A stretch of 64,000 bases of DNA from assembly GCF_007993935.1 (NCBI RefSeq), contig NZ_VITY01000013.1, positions 124,001 through 188,000 of the forward strand, given 5' to 3'. The stretch comes from Bradyrhizobium macuxiense (GTDB lineage Bacteria; Pseudomonadota; Alphaproteobacteria; Rhizobiales; Xanthobacteraceae). The translations under genes and the position numbers were made by a program. The notes under the pieces are model-generated. The model searched no databases, was not told where the DNA came from, and worked only from the letters and a program-made list of their open reading frames with translations. Positions 41,685-50,571 of this stretch are shown here, piece after piece. Numbering within the stretch: position 1 is the first letter of the stretch; the number at the start of each line of letters is the position of its first letter.

Positions 41685-42887
41685 TCAGGCGCGCCAGTCG
41701 TAGATCCAGTCCTGCCGCGCCAGCATGCGCTCCGGACCGATGGCGCGGATCGCGAGATCGCGCGCGATCGCCAATGGTCCACTCAGATGATAGATGCGGC
41801 CCTGCTGCCGGGCCATGCGCTGCACCTTCAGCACACGTCCGCGCCGCATCCGTGCGTAGCGCTTCAATGCGGCGGGAATGCCTGCGGTGTTTTCGCCGGT
41901 GCAGTCGGCCAAGGCCTTGGCGAGCACGGCCGCATCCTCGATCGCCATGCCGGCGCCCTGTGCGGCAAACGGCAACATCGCGTGCGCGGCGTCGCCGAGC
42001 AGCGTCACCGCGCCTTCGCTCCAGCGGCCGATATCGGGCAGGGTGAACAGTGCCCATTTGCGCCAGCCATCGACCGCACCGACCAGCATCCGCGTCGTGG
42101 CCGGCCAGCGCGCTGTGGCGAACGCGCCCTTGATCTCGTTGCCGTCGCCGGGCGCGCTCCAGCCCGGCCGATTCCAGGTGCCCGACACGATCGCGACCAC
42201 GTTGATCTGGCGTCCGGCCGAGATCGGGTAGGCCACGAGATGGGCGTCCGGCCCCATCCAGAGCTGCACGCGCGGCGCAGTGTATTCACGCGGCAGGGCA
42301 GTTGCGTCCAGCGTGCCGCGCCAGGCGATCAGGCCGGAGAATTGCGGCTGTACATCCGGAAACAAATGTCCGCGGACCGACGACCAGATGCCGTCGGCGC
42401 CGATCAGCGCAACGGCCAATTCCTCCTGCCGTGAATTGCCGCGGCGCTGCACCACCGTCAGGCCCTTGGCGTGCTTGGTCACGTCCTCGAACTGGCAGCC
42501 GAGCCGCAGATCGATATCGGGATGGTCGTTGACGGCGGCTTGCAATGCGGCTTGCAGATCGGCGCGGTGGATCACCCAATAGGGGGCACCGGCGCGGAAC
42601 TCGGCCGCCCGGCCGAGCGGCATCCGTGCGATCTCGCCGCCGGCCCGCGCGCTCAGGATGTTGACGGATTCAGGCGTGACTGCGCGCCGCGCCAGCGGCT
42701 CCTTGAGCCCGAGCTCGACCAAGATGCGGCTGGCATTGGGGGAGAGCTGGATGCCGGCGCCGGCTTCCTCGAGCCGCTCGGCCTTTTCCAGCACCACGAC
42801 ACGAAAGCCCTGTGCCGCCAGGGTCAGCGACGCCGTCAGTCCTCCGATCCCGGCGCCGGCTACGATGACGGTTCGCGTCAGCGCCAC
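41685..42887 (-). CDS. FAD-dependent monooxygenase (salicylate hydroxylase-like)
   Basis: A 400-residue class A flavin monooxygenase. The FAD motif VIVAGAGIGGLTASLTLA is at residues 7-24. The DG motif is IGADGIWSSVRGHLFP, and the second FAD motif is LLGDAAHAMLPFAAQGAGM. This matches salicylate and 3-hydroxybenzoate hydroxylase relatives, which add a hydroxyl to aromatic acids using NAD(P)H and oxygen. The start is GTG at 42887. It begins eight bases after the zinc-finger gene stop, so they are probably one transcript. Substrate unknown. Confidence 0.9.
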   Translation of the reverse strand: MALTRTVIVAGAGIGGLTASLTLAAQGFRVVVLEKAERLEEAGAGIQLSPNASRILVELGLKEPLARRAVTPESVNILSARAGGEIARMPLGRAAEFRAGAPYWVIHRADLQAALQAAVNDHPDIDLRLGCQFEDVTKHAKGLTVVQRRGNSRQEELAVALIGADGIWSSVRGHLFPDVQPQFSGLIAWRGTLDATALPREYTAPRVQLWMGPDAHLVAYPISAGRQINVVAIVSGTWNRPGWSAPGDGNEIKGAFATARWPATTRMLVGAVDGWRKWALFTLPDIGRWSEGAVTLLGDAAHAMLPFAAQGAGMAIEDAAVLAKALADCTGENTAGIPAALKRYARMRRGRVLKVQRMARQQGRIYHLSGPLAIARDLAIRAIGPERMLARQDWIYDWRA

Positions 42888-42894
42888 GGAGCGG

Positions 42895-43140
42895 TCAGGC
42901 GACCTTGTCTTTCAGCACGCATTCCGGCGGCCGCGCTTCGCCGGCAGCGAGGTCGGGCGCGAAGCGATAGAGCGTCGAGCAGTATGGGCAGATGATCTCG
43001 TTGTCGTTGCCGAGGTCGAGGAATACGTGCGGATGGTCGAACGGCGGGTTGGCGCCCACGCACATAAACTCCTGCGATCCGATCTCGATCACCGAAACTC
43101 CGGCATCGTTATGGAAGTGCGGGACGACGTGGTCGGACAT
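42895..43140 (-). CDS. zinc-finger domain-containing protein (zf-CHCC)
   Basis: An 81-residue protein with the zf-CHCC pattern: HPHVFLDLG then ICPYCSTLYRFA, preceded by a conserved GSQEFMCVGANPPFDHP. The first Cys, the His and the C-x-x-C would bind one zinc. The domain is shared with the mitochondrial complex I accessory subunit NDUFS6, of which alphaproteobacterial members are homologues. The ATG at 43140 gives MSDHVVPHFHND, a normal start for the family. Confidence 0.85.
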   Translation of the reverse strand: MSDHVVPHFHNDAGVSVIEIGSQEFMCVGANPPFDHPHVFLDLGNDNEIICPYCSTLYRFAPDLAAGEARPPECVLKDKVA

Positions 43141-43403
43141 ATTCTCACCTTGGTGGCAACGATGGGCAGACGCAATCAACAGCATGCGGCATCGCGAAAT
43201 GCCGCGCACCATACTGGCGGGAACAGTTGATTCCTAGAGCCCCGATGGCTCATTTGCTCATGCAAATTCGACACAATCTTGTCGTCCCAGAGAAGCCCTT
43301 CTTTGGTCGGAGCCGTTGTGTCGCAAAAACGGCACACTATGTCCAAGTCGGACTAAACAAGGCGAACCAAACAAGGCGAATTAAACTTGAGGTTTCAAGC
43401 GGA

Positions 43404-44537
43404 ATGAACGGGGTGCGCCTCGGCGTTGCGGTGGCTGGCCTGGCAGCAAGTGCTGCTGTGGGCGTGGCTATTTGGCCGCATGCCCGTGACGCCGGCGCGG
43501 TGCTGTCAGCGCGGGACGATCCCGCTGCGCTCGCCGACCTCAGGGTCAATTCCGTGCTGCGCAACAACCCGGCGTTGATCTCGGACAATATCGAGGCGGC
43601 ACTCGCCTCGGGGGACGCCGATCTTGCGACCAGCTTTGTCGCGCTGGCGGGCGAGCAGAACATCGCGCTCAATGCGGAACTCACAAAGCGCGTCGACGAC
43701 GCGCGCGCCGAGCAGTCGTCCACCACGCATTTCGCCAAAGGGTTCGCCACCGGCCTTGTGACCGGCAACGCCGACGATGTCGCGAGCCTGTCCGGCACGG
43801 TCGCGGGCGACCTGTTCGTGTTCGGTGACATCAGGGATGTCGTGCGCGAAGGCAAGCACCTCGTGATGGGCGAGGACACCGACCAGCTGGTGCTTGGCCT
43901 CGCGGCCGCCGGGCTCGCCGTGACCGCGGCGACCTATGTGTCGGTCGGCGGCGCCGGGCCGCTGCGCGCCGGGCTGACGCTGGTCAAGGACACGCGCAAG
44001 GCGGGACGCCTGAGCGAGGGCATGATCGAATGGGCCGGGCGCTCGACCCGCGAGATGGTCGATCAGCCGGCACTGCGTGAGGCGGTCGCCTCGGGCTCGG
44101 TGCTCCGGCCGATGGAGACCGCAACCGCCATTCGCGCGGCGTTCCGCGCCGAGAAGGCCGGCGCGCTGGTGCGTGTCGCCAAGGACGTCGGGCGGATCGG
44201 CGAGGCGGCCGGCGTTCGCGCCGCGCGGGACACGCTGAAGGTCGCGGAGAACCCGCAGGAGATCGCGCGCGCGGCGCGGATCGCCGACGTGAAGGGCGGC
44301 CAGACCCGCGCGATCATCAAGCTGCTCGGCCGCGGCGCGCTGCTGCTCGCGGCCGGCACGTTCAATCTCACCATGTGGCTGTTCGGCGCGCTGCTTGCGC
44401 TGTTCGGCTTCCTGTCGTCGATCAAGGCCACCACCGAGCGAACCACGGCGTGGTGGCTGCGACGAAGCAAGGCCCTGCGCCTGAAGCGGCAGATGGCTGC
44501 GCAGGCGGCGCTGGCGAGTATGCCTGCCCAGGGATAA
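43404..44537 (+). CDS. hypothetical membrane protein
   Basis: A 377-residue protein of unknown function. The N-terminus has a membrane or signal-anchor segment (LGVAVAGLAASAAVGVAIWP). Hydrophobic stretches follow around residues 165-190 (LGLAAAGLAVTAATYVSVGG) and 312-335 (LLLAAGTFNLTMWLFGALLALF). Between them lie long charged helices. The ATG at 43404 is chosen because the upstream frame is unrelated; the ribosome site is weak. Codon use is host-like. No enzymatic motif seen. Confidence 0.6.
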   Translation: MNGVRLGVAVAGLAASAAVGVAIWPHARDAGAVLSARDDPAALADLRVNSVLRNNPALISDNIEAALASGDADLATSFVALAGEQNIALNAELTKRVDDARAEQSSTTHFAKGFATGLVTGNADDVASLSGTVAGDLFVFGDIRDVVREGKHLVMGEDTDQLVLGLAAAGLAVTAATYVSVGGAGPLRAGLTLVKDTRKAGRLSEGMIEWAGRSTREMVDQPALREAVASGSVLRPMETATAIRAAFRAEKAGALVRVAKDVGRIGEAAGVRAARDTLKVAENPQEIARAARIADVKGGQTRAIIKLLGRGALLLAAGTFNLTMWLFGALLALFGFLSSIKATTERTTAWWLRRSKALRLKRQMAAQAALASMPAQG

Positions 44538-44606
44538 GCTTGCGGTCGCCGGTCGATCGCCAATCGCAAATCCCAACAACAAAAATCCCAAAACAAAACG
44601 GAATCG

Positions 44607-45362
44607 ATGATGCCGAGTTTCCACCACGGCGATGTTGAAATTGCCTATGTCGACGAAGGCGCGGGCGAACCGATCGTGCTGGTGCACGGCTTCGCCTCGA
44701 GCAAGAACGTCAACTGGATCTATCCGACCTGGGTGTCGGAGCTCGTCAAGGCAGGCCGTCGCGTCATCGCGCTCGACAATCGCGGCCACGGCGAATCCGC
44801 CAAGCTCTACGATGCCGCGCAGTACGAGATCGCGATCATGGCAAGCGACGTGACCGCGCTGATGGATCATCTCGGCATCGCGCGCGCCGACATCATGGGC
44901 TATTCGCTGGGCTCGCGGATGACCGCGATCCTGGCGCGCGATAATCCCGATCGGGTGCGCTCGGCGATCCTCGGCGGCATCGGCATCGGGCTGATCGAGG
45001 GCGGCGGACCCGGCGAGGCCGTTGCGCTGGCGCTTGAAGCGCCGTCGCTCGACGATGTCACCGATCCGGTCGGCCGCACCTTCCGCGCCTTCGCCGATCA
45101 GACCCGCTCCGATCGCCGCGCGCTCGCCGCCTGCCTGCGCGGCTCGCGCCGGCTGATGACGCGCGAGGAAGCCGCCGGCATCGGCGTGCCGGTCCTGATC
45201 GCGGTCGGCAGCAAGGACGAGATCGCAGGCTCGGCGTCAGCGCTCGGCCGGATCATTCCGGGTTCGCGGGTGCTCGACATTCCGAACCGCGACCACATGC
45301 GGGCGGTCGGTGACAAGGTCTACAAGACCGGTGTCATCGACTTCCTGTCGCAGCGCAAATAG
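44607..45362 (+). CDS. alpha/beta hydrolase
   Basis: A 251-residue alpha/beta hydrolase. The oxyanion HG is in IVLVHGFASSKNVNW, the nucleophile Ser in IMGYSLGSRM, an Asp in GSKDEIAG, and the catalytic His in IPNRDHMRAV. The RVIALDNRGHGES block is typical of the epoxide hydrolase/haloperoxidase-like group. Substrate unknown. Two adjacent ATGs (44607 and 44610) are possible starts. The last 126 bases overlap the oppositely transcribed membrane protein gene. Confidence 0.87.
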   Translation: MMPSFHHGDVEIAYVDEGAGEPIVLVHGFASSKNVNWIYPTWVSELVKAGRRVIALDNRGHGESAKLYDAAQYEIAIMASDVTALMDHLGIARADIMGYSLGSRMTAILARDNPDRVRSAILGGIGIGLIEGGGPGEAVALALEAPSLDDVTDPVGRTFRAFADQTRSDRRALAACLRGSRRLMTREEAAGIGVPVLIAVGSKDEIAGSASALGRIIPGSRVLDIPNRDHMRAVGDKVYKTGVIDFLSQRK

Positions 45363-46781
45363 CTCGTCGGCGTCGTTCTCGGCATCGTACTCAGCATCGT
45401 CTCTGGCGAAGGCGCGCGCGGCCGCGATCAGCACCACGAAGGTTGCGATCCACACCATGCGCGCGCCGTAGCGGTCGTGCGGCCCCGAGATCACGCCACA
45501 GATCGCGGCATTGCCGAGCAGCGCGAGCGTGACGGTGCCTGCCAGCAGCGTCAGATCGTCGAGCCGGCGCTGCCACAGCCCGCGGCCGAACAGGAGCACG
45601 ACCAGCAGCATCGAGGCCAGCGCGACCGGCACGTGGATGCGGTTGATCTCAGTGAAGTCGAGGTGCCATTGCTGTTGCCGCGCCGCGCGCATCGGCGCGC
45701 GCTGCTTCGGAATATAGCGCTCGATGATCCCATAGGTGTGCGGAAGCCAGCCGCTGCTGCCTTCGCCGGTCGCGACATGCATGAGCTGGTCGGCGGTCGC
45801 GGCCAGCGCCGCCTTGGCCTGCCATGTCGGATATTCGGCCAGCGAACGCTTCACGATGTAGCCCATCTCGTCATTCAGTCCCTGGAAGCGGCCGAGCGTG
45901 TTGAACATGCTGTGGCCCCACAGGAAGTCGTCAGCGGTCGGCGGCAACTCGTTGCGATAGGGGCAGAGCTTCAGCTTCTCCTTCGCGCAGTTGTCGCGCA
46001 GATATTGCGCGACGATGCCATCCTGCAGCATGCGGCCGAACGCGACGCCGACGCCGCCGGGCGTCCAGGCCAGCTGTCCGGACAGCGCGAAGTTCGCCGC
46101 CAGCAGCATTGCGGCACCCGCGACGGTCGTGAGGCTGCCTTGCACGAGGCTTGCGACCGGGATGCGCCGGCCGAGCCACGGCCGCAACATCCAGCCGACC
46201 AGGCACAGGCCAAGCAGCACCCCGAGCGTCGCGCTGTGGGTTGCCGCCGAAAACGCGGTGAAGCCGAATAGCACAACCTTCTCCAGCGTCGAGATCCTGT
46301 CACCGTGCAGCACGAGGATGAAGAGCGCGAGCACCGAAAGGCCGGCGAAGATGTCGGTCAGCAGCATGCTGGCGAGCCAGGGCAGCGCGGTGGTTGCGAT
46401 CAGCACGAGGCTGATCGCGATCAGCCGGACCGGCCGGGCGAGGCCGAACACACGCAGGGTCAGCTGCAGGATCCACAGCGTCGCCAGGGTCTGGATGCCG
46501 AGGTTGAGCCAGAAGCCCGACGTCTCGCCGGCATGGAGGTAGATGCCGAACACCGTGGACCGGCTCGGCACTAGATAGCCCTCATACCAGCGCGCCAGAT
46601 AGCCGCCGGTATCCCATTGGAGCAGCGGATAGCCGTTCCAGAAGGCAGGTGCGAGCAGGAGGAGGGGAATGGCAATGGTGGCGATCCAGACCGACCGGGC
46701 ATCGGTCAGGCGGCCGCGTAACGTCTGGGTATTGATGATGTTTCCCCCTTTTATTGGGGCCGACCATGCCCAAAACCACAC
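45237..46781 (-). CDS. polytopic membrane protein, hypothetical (glycosyltransferase-like topology)
   Basis: About 514 residues with roughly ten hydrophobic segments and a large extracytoplasmic loop containing PTADDFLWGHSMFNTLGRFQ and CPYRNELP. The topology and the early block WNGYPLLQWDTGGYLARWYEG resemble multi-span GT-C glycosyltransferases, but I see no catalytic proof. The start is uncertain: there is no in-frame ATG near the first membrane segment; the GTG at 46781 is offered. A ribosome-like AAGGGGG lies at about 46752, just before codons without a usual start. The 3' end runs 126 bases into the hydrolase gene on the other strand, giving a charged, probably non-conserved tail. Confidence 0.65.
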   Translation of the reverse strand: MWFWAWSAPIKGGNIINTQTLRGRLTDARSVWIATIAIPLLLLAPAFWNGYPLLQWDTGGYLARWYEGYLVPSRSTVFGIYLHAGETSGFWLNLGIQTLATLWILQLTLRVFGLARPVRLIAISLVLIATTALPWLASMLLTDIFAGLSVLALFILVLHGDRISTLEKVVLFGFTAFSAATHSATLGVLLGLCLVGWMLRPWLGRRIPVASLVQGSLTTVAGAAMLLAANFALSGQLAWTPGGVGVAFGRMLQDGIVAQYLRDNCAKEKLKLCPYRNELPPTADDFLWGHSMFNTLGRFQGLNDEMGYIVKRSLAEYPTWQAKAALAATADQLMHVATGEGSSGWLPHTYGIIERYIPKQRAPMRAARQQQWHLDFTEINRIHVPVALASMLLVVLLFGRGLWQRRLDDLTLLAGTVTLALLGNAAICGVISGPHDRYGARMVWIATFVVLIAAARAFARDDAEYDAENDADELFALRQEVDDTGLVDLVTDRPHVVAVRNVEHPRTRNDPAER

Positions 46782-46963
46782 TGCAGACGAAATCCGCCAA
46801 TAGTTGCAGAAGCACGGCTTGATTTCGGCAAAATCCCGACCAACTCCCCTAGACGCCGGTCCGGGGGCGTAGGGGTGGGGTTTACCGTACCGAGCCCTCC
46901 CGGGACGCGCTGGGTCCACCGTGCTATAACGCACATCAGAACAACCGAATTGCGAGAGCAGCT

Positions 46964-47791
46964 ATGGCAGTTCATCAGGTCAATCCGCAGGGGGCGAAGC
47001 TGGCGGCGCTCGATCCGATCTGGGATCGGATCCGCGGCGAGGCGGAAGACATCCTGCGGCGCGAGCCGGAGCTCGCGACCTTCATCTATGCGACCGTGCT
47101 GCATCATGAGCGCCTCGAAGATTCAGTGGTTCATCGCATTGCCGAGCGGCTCGACCACGCCGCGCTGTCGGGCGACCTGATCCGCCAGACCTATGGCGAG
47201 GCGCTGCGCGACGAGCCCGATATCGGCAACGCGTTCCGCGCCGACCTCGTCGCCGTCTATGACCGCGATCCCGCGACCTCGCGCTTCATTGATCCCTTGC
47301 TCTACTTCAAGGGCTTCCACGCGCTGCAGACCCATCGTCTGGCGCACTGGCTCTATCAGAAGGGCCGCAAGGACTTTGCCTTCTACCTGCAGAGCCGCTC
47401 CTCGGCGGTGTTCCAGACCGACATCAATCCGGCCGCCAGGATCGGCCGCGGCATCTTCCTCGATCACGCCACCGGTTTCGTCTGCGGCGAGACCGCCGTC
47501 ATCGACGACGATGTCTCGATCCTGCATGGCGTCACGCTCGGCGGCACCGGCAAGGAGAACGAGGATCGCCATCCGAAGATCCGTCACGGCGTGCTGATCG
47601 GCGCCGGCGCCAAGATCCTCGGCAATATCGAGATCGGCCATTGCGCGCGCATCGCGGCGGGCTCCGTCGTGGTCAAGCCCGTGCCGCACAACGTGACCGT
47701 CGCGGGCGTGCCGGCGAAAATCGTCGGCGAGGCCGGCTGTGCCGAGCCGTCGCGCACCATGGACCAGATGCTCAACGCGATCGGTCTTTGA
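46964..47791 (+). CDS. cysE: serine O-acetyltransferase
   Basis: A 275-residue CysE. The N-terminal helical domain (DPIWDRIRGEAEDILRREPEL) precedes left-handed beta-helix hexapeptide repeats: VFQTDINPAARIGRGIFLDHATG, VSILHGVTLGGTG, VLIGAGAKILGNIEIG. The active-site His-Asp set is in LDHATG and the DPLLYFKG block. It makes O-acetylserine from serine and acetyl-CoA for cysteine synthesis. The short C-terminal tail ends in GL, not the usual Ile that binds cysteine synthase. Confidence 0.95.
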   Translation: MAVHQVNPQGAKLAALDPIWDRIRGEAEDILRREPELATFIYATVLHHERLEDSVVHRIAERLDHAALSGDLIRQTYGEALRDEPDIGNAFRADLVAVYDRDPATSRFIDPLLYFKGFHALQTHRLAHWLYQKGRKDFAFYLQSRSSAVFQTDINPAARIGRGIFLDHATGFVCGETAVIDDDVSILHGVTLGGTGKENEDRHPKIRHGVLIGAGAKILGNIEIGHCARIAAGSVVVKPVPHNVTVAGVPAKIVGEAGCAEPSRTMDQMLNAIGL

Positions 47792-47929
47792 TTTCATTCG
47801 CTTTCTGATCGGCCGCGCGTTTCAGCGTGTGCGCAACATCACGTCGCCAAAGCCTGAAAAGGCTCTGGCGATCTTTGTCGTCTCGTCCTAAAACCTCCCC
47901 GAAAATCATCGACCCGATTGGAGACGGCC

Positions 47930-48142
47930 GTGGACGTTCAGGAAGTCAGGAAGCTCGACGCGTATCTGAAGCGCGTGTTCAGCAATCCCAAGATCCGCGT
48001 GGTGCCGCGGCCCAAGAAGGACGACTCGGCCGAGGTCTATATCGGCGAGGAGTTCATCGGCGTGCTGTTCGTCGACGACGAGGACGATGATCGCTCGTTC
48101 CAGTTCCAGATGGCCATTCTGGAAGAAGATCTGGCCGAGTAA
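47930..48142 (+). CDS. DUF3126 family protein
   Basis: A 70-residue conserved alphaproteobacterial protein: VQEVRKLDAYLKRVFSNP, then VVPRPKKDDSAEVYIGEEFI and a very acidic VDDEDDDRS, ending QMAILEEDL. Function unknown; family DUF3126 by pattern. I chose GTG at 47930, since family members begin right at this point and GGAGACGG lies seven bases upstream. It is frequently found near cysE in relatives, as here. Confidence 0.85.
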   Translation: MDVQEVRKLDAYLKRVFSNPKIRVVPRPKKDDSAEVYIGEEFIGVLFVDDEDDDRSFQFQMAILEEDLAE

Positions 48143-48169
48143 GGCGGAACAGCCTCTGCTTGTTAAGTC

Positions 48170-48192
48170 GTCACTGCGATGCTCGCAGTGAC
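48170..48192. terminator. perfect hairpin between convergent genes
   Basis: GTCACTGCGA and TCGCAGTGAC form a ten-base perfect stem with a three-base loop. It lies 28 bases after the DUF3126 stop and seven bases before the end of the convergent gene, so it can serve both strands, though there is no T-run. The arms recall the GTCATTGCGA ends of repeat family A. Confidence 0.5.
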
Positions 48193-48199
48193 GAACAAG

Positions 48200-48964
48200 T
48201 TATCCCTTCGCGCTGTGCATCTGCGCGGAGAGGCGGTTCATCCCGGTTGCGATGTCGCGCCATTGCGCGAGCCAGCTTCGCGGAAAGCGGAAGGTCAGGT
48301 CGGCGCCCTCGATGCGCTGCTCGCTCAGGCACATGCCAGGTGTCGAGGTGTCGCGGGTGCAGCGCGCGACCAGCTGCGGCTCGGTCGCGGTGAACAGATC
48401 CTCGCCGCCATAGGGCGTGCCTTCGCGGAACGCGCGCGCCGTCAAGCCGTCATCGGTATTCGCACGCTCGTCGAGATAGCGCGGATAGATCGTGCGCAGG
48501 CGCATGTCCGGCGCAAGTGAATCGTGGTGGGCCGCGATCGACACGAAGATCCTATCGATCGGCTGCACCTTGTCCTCGACCGTATCGGCGCTGTAGTGCT
48601 TCGGCGCAGCGGGCGCCTGCAGCGACGGATAAAGGAAGCTCAGATCGACGCGCTCCTGCGGCCCGGAATGGCGCTGGATCTTCATGCGCACGGCCATCGT
48701 CGGCACGTTGAACAGCGTGCCGCCGACGCTGACCGGCAGCCGCGACGGATCGCTCGCCGGGACGGTCGTATAGGTCGGCCACAACAGGTAGGCGACGAGC
48801 GCAATCGCGCCGGCCGCGATGACCGCCGAGGCGATGATCGGGACGAGATGCGCGCGTGGATTGCGGCGGGTGTCGCGGGCGAGATGCTGGGCGGTCGACA
48901 GAAGCGTCATGAACGAGGCAAAGACCGGGTCGGGGGTGGTCGAATCACCTGCCGAATATGCCAT
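48200..48964 (-). CDS. membrane-anchored hypothetical protein
   Basis: A 254-residue protein with one membrane segment at about residues 43-65 (LVPIIASAVIAAGAIALVAYLLW) and a periplasmic part of about 185 residues. The latter contains a repeated aromatic pattern and Cys residues (LVARCTRD, GMCLSEQ) that could form a disulfide. No family recognised; similar proteins are frequent in Bradyrhizobium. The ATG at 48964 is chosen because upstream codons are Trp/Cys-rich and unlikely. Confidence 0.6.
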   Translation of the reverse strand: MAYSAGDSTTPDPVFASFMTLLSTAQHLARDTRRNPRAHLVPIIASAVIAAGAIALVAYLLWPTYTTVPASDPSRLPVSVGGTLFNVPTMAVRMKIQRHSGPQERVDLSFLYPSLQAPAAPKHYSADTVEDKVQPIDRIFVSIAAHHDSLAPDMRLRTIYPRYLDERANTDDGLTARAFREGTPYGGEDLFTATEPQLVARCTRDTSTPGMCLSEQRIEGADLTFRFPRSWLAQWRDIATGMNRLSAQMHSAKG

Positions 48965-49130
48965 GAGGCGAGCAATTTCCGTACGATTCCAACGGAATCC
49001 CTGAGCGAATGGCCATGCGCAAACGCAAGCCAAGCGGACCGGATTAACCTTTCCTTAAGGATGATGTGGCGGCCGGCAGTCAATTCTGCGAAGCAGGGGC
49101 GAGTTGCCAGTTGCGTAGCGGAAGTTCCCG

Positions 49131-49460
49131 ATGTCGCCCGATACCTTGAATTCCCTGTTCTCGCTGTTGATTGGCTTTGCGTTCGCGGGCGCCCTGGCGA
49201 GCGGCTATCAGGCCATGGCGGAGCGCCCGGCCGGTTTCGGCCTGCTGCAGGAGGGCGTGGCGCCGAAGACCTTCGCCGCGGTCCCGTTCCTCGTCTTCGC
49301 CGCACCCTTTATCATCATGCGCAACACGCTGCGCGGCGCACGCATCGAGCGCCGCCGCTTCGAGTTCGTGATGATGGCGACCGTCATCTCCGGCTTCTGG
49401 AGCCTGATGTCGGGCACCTTCTTCATGATGACGCTGCGCGCCGCGGGCGTGCTCGGCTGA
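49131..49460 (+). CDS. small polytopic membrane protein, hypothetical
   Basis: A 109-residue protein with three hydrophobic segments: LFSLLIGFAFAGALASGYQA (8-28), FAAVPFLVFAAPFIIM (48-63) and FVMMATVISGFWSLMSGTFF (78-98). A short cytoplasmic basic loop RNTLRGARIERRR lies between the second and third. No function is known to me. Codon use is host-like. Confidence 0.65.
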   Translation: MSPDTLNSLFSLLIGFAFAGALASGYQAMAERPAGFGLLQEGVAPKTFAAVPFLVFAAPFIIMRNTLRGARIERRRFEFVMMATVISGFWSLMSGTFFMMTLRAAGVLG

Positions 49461-49539
49461 TCCGATCGTGATCCGCGGCCGATCATGGCCGCGCTTGCTT
49501 GAAACCATGTCCGCCGCTGTGCCAAGGTCTCCTCTGATC

Positions 49540-49637
49540 AGAGCTTCGGTTCTGATTGAATCAGAACCGAAGCTCTGGATTTTCGTTTCGACGCGTTTTC
49601 TTCACGCGAACCGGTGTCCACTTCGCTCGAAAACGCT
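49540..49637. repeat. compound inverted repeat upstream of the gamma-carbonic anhydrase gene
   Basis: Left part: AGAGCTTCGGTTCTGATT, one base, then its exact reverse complement (49540-49576), an 18-base perfect stem. Right part: GACGCGTTTTCTTCACGCG ... CGCTCGAAAACGCTCC (about 49590-49637) forms a second stem through GCGTTTTC/GAAAACGC. The right part resembles a very common Bradyrhizobium intergenic repeat. It ends 14 bases before the next ATG, so it is in the leader of that gene. Confidence 0.85.
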
Positions 49638-49651
49638 CCAGGGAGACCTCA

Positions 49652-50182
49652 ATGGCGATCTACGAACTCGACGGGCAGGGGCCCGATCTTCCCGCCGACG
49701 GCAGCTACTTCATCGCCGACAATGCCGTCGTGATCGGCAAGGTGCGCCTCAAGCCGGGAGCGAGCGTCTGGTTCGGCGCGGTGCTGCGCGGCGACAATGA
49801 GTGGATCGAGATCGGCGAGGGCTCCAACGTCCAGGACAATTCGACCCTGCATGTCGATCCCGGCTTTCCCCTGACCATCGGCAACAACGTCACGATCGGC
49901 CACAATGCGATCGTGCACGGCTGCACGCTGGAAGACGGCGTGCTGATCGGAATGGGATCGATCGTGATGAACGGCGCGCGCATCAGGCGCGGCAGTGTGG
50001 TCGGCGCCGGCTCGGTCATCACCGAGGGCAAGGAGTTTCCGGAAAACTCCCTGATCATCGGTGCGCCCGCGCGCGCAGTACGCACACTTGACGCCGCCCA
50101 GGCGGAAGCGTTGTCGCGTCCGGCCAAGTCCTACGCGATCAGGGGACCGCAGTACAAAGCCGGGCTGAAGAAGATCGGCTAA
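49652..50182 (+). CDS. gamma-carbonic anhydrase family protein
   Basis: A 176-residue left-handed beta-helix protein. Zinc-ligand histidines fit the gamma-CA pattern: NSTLHVDPGFPL (one His), then TIGHNAIVHGCTL (two His). SYFIADNAVVIGKV and VWFGAVLRGDNEWIEIG are typical YrdA/PaaY-like blocks. Whether it hydrates CO2 is uncertain for this branch. The ATG at 49652 follows AGGGAGACCTCA. A repeat that can form a terminator follows the stop. Confidence 0.88.
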   Translation: MAIYELDGQGPDLPADGSYFIADNAVVIGKVRLKPGASVWFGAVLRGDNEWIEIGEGSNVQDNSTLHVDPGFPLTIGNNVTIGHNAIVHGCTLEDGVLIGMGSIVMNGARIRRGSVVGAGSVITEGKEFPENSLIIGAPARAVRTLDAAQAEALSRPAKSYAIRGPQYKAGLKKIG

Positions 50183-50230
50183 AGCATGATCCGGAAAAGT
50201 GCGAAGCGGTTTTCCGAAAGGATTATGCTT
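50181..50230. repeat. dispersed imperfect palindrome, possible transcript end
   Basis: AAAGCATGATCCGGAAAA and TTTTCCGAAAGGATTATGCTT pair imperfectly around a GTGCGAAGCGG loop. This is the widespread 'GCATGATCCGGAAAA' repeat of Bradyrhizobium. It begins at the gamma-carbonic anhydrase stop codon and ends near the next convergent gene. Confidence 0.75.
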
Positions 50231-50241
50231 AGACAATGTCT

Positions 50242-50484
50242 TCAGCGCTTGCGGCCCTGTTTGCGCGCGCGCTTCGGGGTTGCGGGGCCCGGCTTTGCCG
50301 CCTCGGTCTCCTGAAGTCTTGCGCTCTTGCGCAGCGCGTCCTTCAGGTCGATCGGGATACCGTGCTTCCTGAGCAGGTCGGCGAAGGCCTCGTCCGCGAG
50401 CTCCTGCAAGGTCGTCATCCGGTCGCGCCCAAGCTGCTTCAGCTTGTCGGCAGTATCGTCGTCAAACTCGATCAGCTTGCGCAA
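50242..50484 (-). CDS. small basic hypothetical protein
   Basis: An 80-residue protein: LRKLIEFDDDTADKLKQLGRD, then LQELADEAFADLLRKHGIP, and a Lys/Arg-rich tail (PATPKRARKQGRKR). The strand-helix-helix order recalls ribbon-helix-helix DNA-binding proteins, but I cannot confirm this. I place the start at TTG 50484, which has GGGAG eight bases upstream; no ATG is available in frame within the conserved-looking part. Confidence 0.5.
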   Translation of the reverse strand: MRKLIEFDDDTADKLKQLGRDRMTTLQELADEAFADLLRKHGIPIDLKDALRKSARLQETEAAKPGPATPKRARKQGRKR

Positions 50485-50571
50485 ATTGCATTGCTCCCAA
50501 ACCTTATTGCTCCAACGCCCGTGGGAACCGGCGTTTTGCGGACCCGTTGATGTCCGCAAGGGAGAGTTGCC

